A stretch of DNA of 42,484 nucleotides from an uncultured Eubacteriales bacterium (GTDB taxonomy: Bacteria; Bacillota; Clostridia; Oscillospirales; CAG-272): NCBI GenBank assembly GCA_934481515.1, contig CAKSPO010000017.1, positions 1 to 42,484 on the forward strand. Direction: 5' to 3'. The position numbers were made by a program, and so were the translations under genes. Below are positions 33,050-39,980 of this stretch, in pieces (position 1 is the first letter of the stretch; each line of letters begins with the position of its first letter). The notes below the pieces were generated by a model. That model was not told where the DNA came from. It searched no databases and saw only the letters and a program-made list of their open reading frames with translations.

Positions 33050-34654
33050 TCATTCTTCGCTGTATACGACGGTAATGTCGGGGTGCAACTGAAGAATGGA
33101 AGCGGGAATTTCCGGTGTGATCGGACCATAAAAGGCTCGGTGCACAATGTCTTTTTTTGCTTTCCCATTGGCAATCAGCAAAATTTTCTTTGCCTGCATA
33201 ATGGAAATCAACCCCATGGTAATTGCCTGCCGGGGAACCTGCGCCTCGCTTTCAAAGAAGCGTGCATTGGCTCGGATGGTGGATTCATGGAGCGCCACAA
33301 CGTGGGTGTTCTTTTCAAATACGTTGGATGGCTCATTGAAGCCGATGTGACCGTCCAGCCCGATGCCGAGCAGTTGCAGGTCAATGCCGCCAAGTTGTTC
33401 GATGCGAGTGTCGTAGTCTGCACATTCCCGCTTCAGATCCTCCGCACAACCGTTCGGAACAAAGGTGTTTTCCGGATGGATGTTGATATGTTCAAAAAAG
33501 TTTTTCTGCATAAAATAACGGTAGCTCTGCGGATCGGTTTCTTTCAATCCGACATACTCGTCCAGATTGACCGTGGTAACACCGCCGAAATCAATGTCCC
33601 CCTTGTTGTACCAGTCGGTCAGCTGCCGGTAGATGCCGACCGGAGAAGAGCCGGTTGCAAGCCCCAGAACACTCTGCGGCTTCATGATGACCTGAGCAGA
33701 GATGATATTTGCCGCCTGACGGCTCATTTTTTCATATGTCGGAACAGTGATGAACTTCATTGCGCTTTTTTCCTTTCTGATGACTGCTTTTTCGTTTTTT
33801 CGCTCGTTTGCCCGGAAGGTGCCGGGAGGGGAACCCATTACCCGACGGAATACGGTGCTGAAATAATTCTGATCATAGAACCCCAATTCCGCGGCGACTT
33901 CTCCGACACGCATTCCGGTTTGCAGGCGTTCTGCCGCATAACGGATTTTCATTTCGGTAAAATAGCGGGATACGCCCATTCCGGCGTACCGGGTAAAAAT
34001 TTTTTTCAGTGCCGAGAGGCTGATGTTGCAAAGGGAAGCAATTTCCTCCGCACTGAGCGGTTCCCGCAGATGCATATGCAGGACATTGACAATTTCCGCA
34101 TACCGGAGCGCAGAGGGCAGGGAAGGATGGATGACCGCCTCTCCGTCCGAGCGCGTCATTTTCAGAAGCCACAGCTCCAGCCGGATGCGCTGCTCGTTCA
34201 GAACCGTGCGGTCATTATCGGAAAGCCCGGTGGCAATGCAGCTACAAATGTCGCTCAGCTCCGCACGTTCTTCCTCGGAGGGCTGTAATATGCGGGAGGC
34301 AAAGTGCGGTGTCGCGGCGGCAAAAAAAGACAGGTTCCGTACCCGCGGAGCACTCTCAAACGCAGACCAGATGCGGTGAAATTCCCCAGGCGGGTGCAGC
34401 AGCACCTGACCGGAACCGAGCGTATAGACCTCTTCTCCGGCAGTGATGCCGACAGAGCCATCCTCCACATAGACAAGTTCATAAAACGGATGTCTTTCTC
34501 CGCCGAATTCGTAGTATTTTTCAAATTTTTGTTCGATGGATCGGTGAAAAGCGATAATGTCCGGACAGCGTGCAATTCCGCAATCCGCCAGTTGGCTGTT
34601 TGCCTGATCCGCAATGATATGCACTGTATTCAAAGAAATTATGTCCGTTTCCAT
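33050..34654 (-). CDS. In-frame fusion of an AraC regulator with glucosamine-6-phosphate deaminase
   Basis: A 534-residue reading frame holding two complete proteins. Residues 1-298 are an AraC-type regulator: a cupin sensor (HPFYELVYVEDGSVGI, LGSGQVLLHPPGEFH) and two HTH motifs (LSAEEIASLCNISLSALKKIF; VGEVAAELGFYDQNYFSTVFRR). Residues 299-534 are full-length NagB (MKFITVPTYEKM, NLDEYVGL, LLGIGLDGHIGFNEP), which converts glucosamine-6-phosphate to fructose-6-phosphate and ammonia. No stop separates them; the linker is NEKAVIRKEKSA. NagB keeps its own AAAGG about 10 nt before ATG 33760, so free NagB may also be made. An A6 run in the linker could hide a sequencing slip. I chose ATG 34654 by homology; it has no clear Shine-Dalgarno. 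The gene is divergent from a NahK-like kinase. Confidence 0.85.
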   Translation of the reverse strand: METDIISLNTVHIIADQANSQLADCGIARCPDIIAFHRSIEQKFEKYYEFGGERHPFYELVYVEDGSVGITAGEEVYTLGSGQVLLHPPGEFHRIWSAFESAPRVRNLSFFAAATPHFASRILQPSEEERAELSDICSCIATGLSDNDRTVLNEQRIRLELWLLKMTRSDGEAVIHPSLPSALRYAEIVNVLHMHLREPLSAEEIASLCNISLSALKKIFTRYAGMGVSRYFTEMKIRYAAERLQTGMRVGEVAAELGFYDQNYFSTVFRRVMGSPPGTFRANERKNEKAVIRKEKSAMKFITVPTYEKMSRQAANIISAQVIMKPQSVLGLATGSSPVGIYRQLTDWYNKGDIDFGGVTTVNLDEYVGLKETDPQSYRYFMQKNFFEHINIHPENTFVPNGCAEDLKRECADYDTRIEQLGGIDLQLLGIGLDGHIGFNEPSNVFEKNTHVVALHESTIRANARFFESEAQVPRQAITMGLISIMQAKKILLIANGKAKKDIVHRAFYGPITPEIPASILQLHPDITVVYSEE

Positions 34655-34685
34655 ATATCTATTTGCTTTTGGATATATTATAATT

Positions 34686-34727
34686 ATCATAACATAGGGA
34701 AAAAAGAAAATCAATAGGTTTCCCCTA
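34686..34727 (-). promoter_or_regulatory. araC-nagB promoter with overlapping inverted repeats
   Basis: On the minus strand TTGATT (34714-34709) and TATGAT (34691-34686) are 17 nt apart. TAGGGAAA (34695-34702) in the spacer and TTTCCCCTA (34719-34727) beyond the -35 are imperfect inverted repeats; ATAGG/CCTAT (34714-34728) is a tighter one. These are candidate operators for the AraC domain, controlling both divergent genes. Confidence 0.6.
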
Positions 34728-34787
34728 TTTTATAGATTTTTTTCAAAATTTCAAGATAATTTTTCGCTCAAGAAAGGACTACATATC

Positions 34788-35855
34788 ATGAGTGAGCCGA
34801 CAGAAATTCTGAAGCAGTTCGGTGTACATGCCGACGCAGTTCCGTTCGGAAACGGTCATATCAACCGTACCTATCTGGTGAACAGCCGCCCGCGCCTGAC
34901 CCTACAGAAAATCAATACAGAGGTGTTCCGCCATCCGGAAGAGGTCATGGAAAACATTGAGGCAGTAACCTCCTTTCTGCGCGAAAAGCTCCGGAATGCA
35001 GGGCAGAATCCGGAACGCCGGACACTACAGGTCGTCCGTACCGTTGACGGGAAGCTCTTTTACCGGACACCGGAGGGGGACTGCTACCGTGTCTATGAAT
35101 ATGTGGAAGATACGGTGACGCCGGAGGAGGTCGATTCACCGGAAGCCTTTGCCGAATCTGCGAGGACATTCGGCGAGTTTCAGAACCTGCTTTCGGACTT
35201 TCCGGTTGAACGTCTGCACGAGACAATCCCGCATTTTCATGATACGCCCGACCGCTACCGGCAGTTCCGGGAAGCGCTTGCGGCAGATCGCGCGCACCGC
35301 GCCGATACCGTGCAAAAGGAAATTGAATTCGTCCTTTCGCATGAGAAATATGCGTCCATGATTACCGATGCCATTGCGGACGGCTCTGTGCCGCTGCGTG
35401 TCACTCACAACGATACCAAGCTGAACAACGTTCTCCTGGATAAAACGACGCTCAAAGGCATCTGTGTGATCGATCTGGACACCGTGATGCCCGGCTCTCT
35501 TCTGTACGACTTCGGAGATGCGCTCCGCTTCGGTGCCTCCACGGCAGCAGAGGATGAACAGGATCTTGACAAGGTTCATTTCGATCCCGAAAAGTTTGAG
35601 ATTTTTACCGCGGCGTTTCTCGGAGAGGTCGGGAAGACTCTGACTCTGCGGGAGCGGGAGCTTCTTCCGATGTCGGTGCTTCTGATGACATTGGAATGCG
35701 GAAGCCGGTTCTTGGCGGATTATCTCAACGGAGATGTCTATTTTCGGATTCACCGGAAAAACCATAACCTTGACCGCGCCAGGACACAGTTCCGACTGGT
35801 TGCAGAAATCGAGCAGTGCCTGCCACAGCTTTCACACATTGTGGCAAAGTACTGA
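34788..35855 (+). CDS. N-acetylhexosamine 1-kinase-like phosphotransferase
   Basis: A 355-residue kinase of the aminoglycoside-phosphotransferase fold, closest by eye to NahK, which phosphorylates GlcNAc or GalNAc at C1 in the lacto-N-biose pathway. FGNGHINRTYLV forms the nucleotide loop; THNDTKLNNVLLD contains the catalytic Asp209; VIDLDTVMPGSLLYDFGDALRFGA supplies the Mg-binding Asp and the DTVMPG phrase characteristic of NahK. Length matches NahK (about 359). AAAGGA lies 9 nt before ATG 34788. Divergence from araC-nagB suggests shared control by amino sugars. Other sugar kinases of this fold cannot be excluded. Confidence 0.8.
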   Translation: MSEPTEILKQFGVHADAVPFGNGHINRTYLVNSRPRLTLQKINTEVFRHPEEVMENIEAVTSFLREKLRNAGQNPERRTLQVVRTVDGKLFYRTPEGDCYRVYEYVEDTVTPEEVDSPEAFAESARTFGEFQNLLSDFPVERLHETIPHFHDTPDRYRQFREALAADRAHRADTVQKEIEFVLSHEKYASMITDAIADGSVPLRVTHNDTKLNNVLLDKTTLKGICVIDLDTVMPGSLLYDFGDALRFGASTAAEDEQDLDKVHFDPEKFEIFTAAFLGEVGKTLTLRERELLPMSVLLMTLECGSRFLADYLNGDVYFRIHRKNHNLDRARTQFRLVAEIEQCLPQLSHIVAKY

Positions 35856-35946
35856 GCAAGGTCGGGGAAAGCTTCCGGATTTGACGCGGAAGTCTGCCGG
35901 ATCCACGGCAGAGAAGAATGCGGAGCCGGGCAGGAAAATATCAAAA

Positions 35947-35979
35947 ACCGGGAAGGTGCGAGAACCGCACCTTCCCGGT
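35947..35979. terminator. 14-bp perfect hairpin
   Basis: ACCGGGAAGGTGCG (35947-35960) and CGCACCTTCCCGGT (35966-35979) are exact complements. The T-tract (TTTTTGA) is on the minus strand, so it terminates leftward transcripts better than the nahK-like gene; rightward there is no U-run. Confidence 0.65.
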
Positions 35980-36025
35980 CAGACTGTAGACCAAAGGGAG
36001 TCGTATTGACGAAACACCAGCTGAT

Positions 36026-36327
36026 ATGGTATCAATAGAAACCGTAAATGCAGGTGTTTTTCGTGTACAGGAAAAAGGGCAAAAGCAAGCAAACGTAGCT
36101 GCAGATGTTGTGCATAGAAGACCTTGTGCCTCAGGAACATCTGGTGCGGGATATAAGTAAATGTATTTGCATGGTTTGCCGAATGGATGAAATGCAGAGT
36201 TGCGGCAGATTTGAAGCATTATAGAACTTTGTCTGACGCGTTTCCTGAAAGAGAGGAACGGTTTGGAATAGCTTTATGCCTGATTGAATCTGCCAATTTT
36301 ATGAGTATTATCGATGTGAGATTATAA
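36026..36327 (+). pseudogene. Degraded coding remnant in two frames
   Basis: Two protein-like pieces sit end to end in adjacent frames. The first, 36026-36160, ends RRPCASGTSGAGYK and a stop. The second is open from 36157 to 36327 and contains WFAEWMKCRVAADLKHYRT and FGIALCLIESANFMSIIDVRL. Amino-acid make-up looks like real protein, base composition is AT-richer than the neighbours, and neither has a ribosome site. They may be parts of one frameshifted gene. I do not recognise the family. The AT-rich 36328-36473 holds nothing further. Confidence 0.35.
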
Positions 36328-36473
36328 CATTCCGAGCGCAGAGTTTGTAAAAACAATATTTATTGTTTAAAAAATGTGACTTGAAGAGAAGGATATGCCA
36401 TTTTTTTAAAGTTAAAAGAAATCGAGAATTGTAAATTATTGATTTAAAGTTAAGTTTTATTAAGTAAAAAAGT

Positions 36474-37364
36474 TTATTCGGCGTTAAACTGTTTCTTGAA
36501 TGAAGCGGGCGGAACGCCGAAATGTTTTTTAAATGACCGAGAAAAATAAAACTGATCGGAAAACCCTGCCGAGCGCGCCGTTTCCGCTACGCTCAATCGC
36601 CCCGATTTTAACAGTTTCGCTGCTTTTTCCATTCGGAAATCGTTCAGCCATTTTTCGCAAGCGATTCCTGTTTCTTTTTTGAAAAGCCTTGAAAAATAAC
36701 TTCTTTCAAGTCCTGCCGCGGCGGCTACGTCGGCTACGCCGATCGTTCGATCAAAGTTCTGCGAAATGTAAAAAATCGCGTCAAGCACTGCGCGGTTTTC
36801 GATTTTTCTTACGGGCAGTACAGGCGGGACGGGCAATACGGGAAAAACGGGCGAAGCAGGCGATACGGGTGCGTGGGTGCGGCTTTCGGCTAAAAGCTGC
36901 AGAAATTTATAAGCTAAGCCGATGGCTTTGCATTCGTTTTCTGGAAAATCGCGGTAGCTCGGCGAAAGCGACTGAAACAACTTTTCGAGAACGGTTTCCG
37001 CTTGTTCGGGGCGCGAAATCGTAAGCACGGGTGAATTTTCCGTGATGCCGAGCGAAAAAAGAAAATTTTCCACGGCTTCGTTGGAAAAAGAAACCCACCG
37101 AAGATCCCATATCGAGCCGACGTCGGCAGAATACGAAATTTTGCAATAGGGGAATGCAACGAACACCTGATTTTCGTTGATGCGGAACGTTTTGCCGTTT
37201 ATCGTGTAGCTTCCCGAACCTTTCTGCAAATACAAAATCCAGAAATATGCGCGCGCCGCGGGCGGGAAAGTATGCGCGGGTGCGTTTATTCGCTTGCCGC
37301 AACAATATATGCCCGCCGTGCGTTCGAAATTTCTTCCGTAAAATAAATGTTCACAATAATACAT
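36474..37364 (-). CDS. AraC family transcriptional regulator
   Basis: A 296-residue regulator: N-terminal cupin (RAYFWILYLQKGSGSYTING, ENQVFVAFPY), then two C-terminal HTH motifs (VADVAAAAGLERSYFSRLFKKETG; VAETARSAGFSDQFYFSRSFKKHFG). Between them is a Pro/Val/Ser linker, reading PVSPASPVFPVLPVPPVLPV, encoded by a 9-bp tandem repeat. I chose ATG 37364 over ATG 37370 because AAAGGA is then suitably spaced. It is divergent from the GH20 gene with a promoter between them, and probably controls it in response to a sugar. Codon texture (many GCG, AAA, TTT) differs from the host genes left of 35855. Confidence 0.9.
   Translation of the reverse strand: MYYCEHLFYGRNFERTAGIYCCGKRINAPAHTFPPAARAYFWILYLQKGSGSYTINGKTFRINENQVFVAFPYCKISYSADVGSIWDLRWVSFSNEAVENFLFSLGITENSPVLTISRPEQAETVLEKLFQSLSPSYRDFPENECKAIGLAYKFLQLLAESRTHAPVSPASPVFPVLPVPPVLPVRKIENRAVLDAIFYISQNFDRTIGVADVAAAAGLERSYFSRLFKKETGIACEKWLNDFRMEKAAKLLKSGRLSVAETARSAGFSDQFYFSRSFKKHFGVPPASFKKQFNAE
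36811..36873. repeat. Seven 9-bp tandem repeats in the AraC linker
   Basis: Seven units of the form ACGGGCNNN (36811 to 36873, plus-strand reading), in frame with the regulator, encode the Pro-Val-x linker. Length variation would change the spacing between sensor and DNA-binding domains. Confidence 0.8.
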
Positions 37365-37492
37365 GGCCATTTCCTTTGTGTTTAACTGTTTTCCCGCCGT
37401 TCTGGTGCCATATTTATTATAAATCACATTGATAAAAAAAGCAACAAAAAACGATAAAGTCACAAAAATCCATAAATAATCACACAGGTGCA

Positions 37493-37521
37493 TTGACGGT
37501 GCGCAGAAATTATCGTATAAT
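37493..37521 (+). promoter_or_regulatory. Promoter of the GH20 gene
   Basis: TTGACG (37493-37498) and TATAAT (37516-37521) with a 17-nt spacer, 36 nt before the start codon. Confidence 0.8.
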
Positions 37522-37557
37522 GAATTTGTAAAAACGACGAAAACGGAGGGGACGAAA

Positions 37558-38586
37558 ATGTCTGTTTCGATGCCGTGGAAAATGCGGGGACTTGTGCTGA
37601 CTGCACCTTTGCCAGAAGACGTAGAAAACGTGTGCGAATTTATCGAAAAAATTCTCGCTGGAAAAATCAATCTGCTTGTACTGCAAACGCGGTACAGGTA
37701 TCAATTTAAGTCGCATCCCGAATGTACGGGGCGGTACGCGCTTTCGGAACAGGACGTAAAGCGTATTTTATCGGCGTGCCGAAACGCAAAAATCGAATTG
37801 ATTCCGAAAATGAACTTATTCGGGCATCAGTCGGGGCTTCCGAACGTGCCGGACGACGGGATTCTGCACGGTGCGCCCGACGATCGCCCCACGATCAAGG
37901 ACGGGCTTCTGGCTGCGTATCCCGAATTTGACGAAGAGGAAAACAACGAACGCGTGCTTTACAGCCGCAGTATCTGTCCCACGCATCCGCGTGTGAAAGA
38001 CGTGCTGTTTGATCTGATCGGTGAGCTTCTCGACGTATTCGAGGCGCGCGCGATACATATCGGCTGCGACGAGGCGTTTTCGTTGGGTACGTGTCCGCGT
38101 TGCGCAAAAGTAGGAAACGCGCGGTTGTTCGCGGATTGGATTACGTCGATTCACAATTTTATCGCAGCGCGCGGCGCGAAAACTTTAATGTGGTCGGATC
38201 GGTTTTTAAATTCGGACGAAACGTACCGCAACCTTTACGAAGCTTCGGAAAATGGCACGGAAGGCGCGCTTGCGCTTGTGCCGAAAGACATAATTTTGTG
38301 CGACTGGCATTATGAAAATTACGAAGGTAAGTATCCGTCGCTTGAAATTTTTAAAAACGCGGGATTTCAAACGCTGATTTCGCCCTGGAAAAACCTTGAA
38401 AACGCAAAGGCGTTCGTGCGGGCAGCGGCGCAGAGCGGGTATGAAAACATCGCAGGCGTGCTTCTCACCACGTGGTGTTCTTCGGGCGAGCTGGCAAGGC
38501 ATTTCCTTTACGACGCACCTTGCGTGTGGCAGAATACGCCGCAAATCGCAGAAACGTTGTGCGCGCTGTATCTTGATAAGGAATGA
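37558..38586 (+). CDS. Family 20 glycoside hydrolase-like protein (beta-N-acetylhexosaminidase fold)
   Basis: A 342-residue single-domain TIM-barrel enzyme. HIGCDEAF places the catalytic Asp171-Glu172 pair of the GH20 H-x-G-x-DE motif; RYRYQF, IPKMNLFGHQS, YSRSICPTHPRV and LMWSDRFL match a short GH20-like group without the usual N-terminal domain. GH20 enzymes remove terminal GlcNAc or GalNAc by substrate-assisted catalysis. There is no signal peptide, so it is probably cytoplasmic. GGAGGGG lies 6 nt before ATG 37558. It overlaps the transporter gene by 4 nt and is divergent from an AraC regulator, forming a compact glycan cassette. The exact substrate is unknown. Confidence 0.85.
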   Translation: MSVSMPWKMRGLVLTAPLPEDVENVCEFIEKILAGKINLLVLQTRYRYQFKSHPECTGRYALSEQDVKRILSACRNAKIELIPKMNLFGHQSGLPNVPDDGILHGAPDDRPTIKDGLLAAYPEFDEEENNERVLYSRSICPTHPRVKDVLFDLIGELLDVFEARAIHIGCDEAFSLGTCPRCAKVGNARLFADWITSIHNFIAARGAKTLMWSDRFLNSDETYRNLYEASENGTEGALALVPKDIILCDWHYENYEGKYPSLEIFKNAGFQTLISPWKNLENAKAFVRAAAQSGYENIAGVLLTTWCSSGELARHFLYDAPCVWQNTPQIAETLCALYLDKE

Positions 38587-39578
38587 TGAAAGCTTATATC
38601 GCTTTGCCGACGGCGATTGCGCTGTCCTGTTCGAAATCGTTGATTTTTCGCGGTGTTTCCGCTTCGAAACCGAATCGGCGCGGGTTTTGGTTTGTGAACG
38701 CGGTATCTTTCGCGGTGGCTGCGCTTGCCCTTGCTGCAATTGCCGCGTGCGGGGGCGGGCTGTTCGAAAACGGACAGTTGAAGCTTTCGCTTGCCACATT
38801 TTTGCTTGCCGTACCGTTCGCGCTATGCACGCTCGGCGCGCAGATTTTTTATATTGCCGCGCAGGGGCGGGGAAGCGTTTCGCTGAACACGTTTTTGTAT
38901 AGTTGCGGATTTATCGTGCCGGTAGTGTATGGCGTGGTTGCTTTGCGCGAAGCGGTGAAAATCACGCAGATTGCGGGGCTGATCGTGCTGATCGGGGCGA
39001 TGTATTTATATTTGCTGCCGAAAAAAGGACGGTTCGATAAGCTGTGGCTGACATTGATTTTAGCGGCTTCGCTTCTTTCGGGTGCGGTGGGCGTTTTGCA
39101 GAAGGTACAGCAAAATTCCGCACAACGCGCCGAAGCGGACGGCTTTCTGATCGTGACGTTTGCTCTCTGTGCCACGATTTCCTGCGTGCTTGCAATTGTG
39201 TTTAACCCCGCAAAGGCGGTTGCGCCTGTGACAGAAAAAAACGAAACGGCGGGTACGGTTGCAAGCGAAACGGCGGCGGGGGAAGCGGAAAGGCAAAAAA
39301 ATATGGCGAAAGCGGCGCGGCAAATCGCCGCAGTCGGCGTGAGCGTGAAAGAAGCGTGGCTTTCGGTGGCTTCGGGCGCGGTAGCCGCCGCATTAAACCG
39401 CGTGAATTTGTCACTTGCGGGCGCGTTACCGGGCATGATATTTTACCCCGTGTTCAACGGGGCGGTTACGCTGGCTACGGGCGTGGCGGCGTTTTTGATC
39501 TGCAAAGAAAAATTAAACATGAGGCAATGGATAAGCTTGCTTTTCGGTATTGCCGCGATAGCGTTGATTGCCTTTTAA
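38583..39578 (+). CDS. EamA/DMT superfamily transporter
   Basis: A 331-residue drug/metabolite-type transporter with about ten membrane helices in two five-helix halves. YSCGFIVPVVYGVVALREAVKITQIAGL in the first half and FYPVFNGAVTLATGVAAFLICKEKLNMRQWISLLFG in the second are EamA signatures. The middle loop is enlarged by a soluble Glu/Ala/Lys-rich stretch of about 40 residues (VTEKNETAGTVASETAAGEA and onward). Its ATG overlaps the GH20 stop (ATGATGA; the second ATG at 38586 is also possible). It may carry the sugar or product of the GH20 enzyme; this is inference. Confidence 0.85.
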   Translation: MMKAYIALPTAIALSCSKSLIFRGVSASKPNRRGFWFVNAVSFAVAALALAAIAACGGGLFENGQLKLSLATFLLAVPFALCTLGAQIFYIAAQGRGSVSLNTFLYSCGFIVPVVYGVVALREAVKITQIAGLIVLIGAMYLYLLPKKGRFDKLWLTLILAASLLSGAVGVLQKVQQNSAQRAEADGFLIVTFALCATISCVLAIVFNPAKAVAPVTEKNETAGTVASETAAGEAERQKNMAKAARQIAAVGVSVKEAWLSVASGAVAAALNRVNLSLAGALPGMIFYPVFNGAVTLATGVAAFLICKEKLNMRQWISLLFGIAAIALIAF

Positions 39579-39599
39579 ATCAGAATAATGGTTGTGAAA

Positions 39600-39746
39600 C
39601 CCGACGGCAATACACTCGAAGCTGAGGAAATGCTTTTTGTGTCCGTCCGGCACGCTGACATCGGTCATTTTGTTGCTGCGGAGGAAGGAAACCGGTCGGA
39701 TTCTTCTTGGCGAGGGTTCCAAGGTGAACGACGACCGTGCGGACAA
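39600..39746 (-). pseudogene. Fragment duplicated from the downstream glycoside hydrolase
   Basis: Minus-strand translation contains LRSNKMTDVSVPDG, matching LRNHKMTDVSVPDG of the large gene at 39981-42484. The plus-strand DNA 39642-39673 is identical over 32 nt to 40695-40726, with similarity continuing to about 39690. No start or stop fits a gene; this is a relic of a second copy at the edge of the accessory segment. Confidence 0.7.
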
Positions 39747-39840
39747 CCGTTTTCCGGAGTCGGCGGGACGATTCCCGGCAAGCGAAGAGGATGAGAAACC
39801 CCTGCATCTGCTTTGCGGAGATGATATGGAGCGGCTGTAA
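39690..39840 (+). pseudogene. C-terminal fragment of an unrecognised gene
   Basis: The plus-strand frame ending at TAA 39838-39840 reads GRILLGEGSKVNDDRADNRF, then PESAGRFPASEEDEKPLHL and LCGDDMERL, with host-like codons and a plausible protein make-up. Upstream it runs into the duplicated hydrolase fragment, so it has lost its beginning. Family unknown. Confidence 0.35.
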
Positions 39841-39871
39841 GTGCGCTTTCCGTTTGGGTTTCCTTTGATTG

Positions 39872-39912
39872 TTACAAAGAAGCTACCCTTTCATGGGGTA
39901 GCTTCTTTGTAA
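39872..39912. terminator. 17-bp perfect hairpin
   Basis: TTACAAAGAAGCTACCC (39872-39888) and GGGTAGCTTCTTTGTAA (39896-39912) are exact complements around a 7-nt loop. It lies between the plus-strand remnant and the convergent hydrolase gene and probably terminates both, although the T-runs are short and interrupted. Confidence 0.65.
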
Positions 39913-39980
39913 GATTGCGGTTCTTGTGCCTGATTTCCATTGACATCCTCGCCATTTCCGCAGCTATGATTTTGGGAAGG

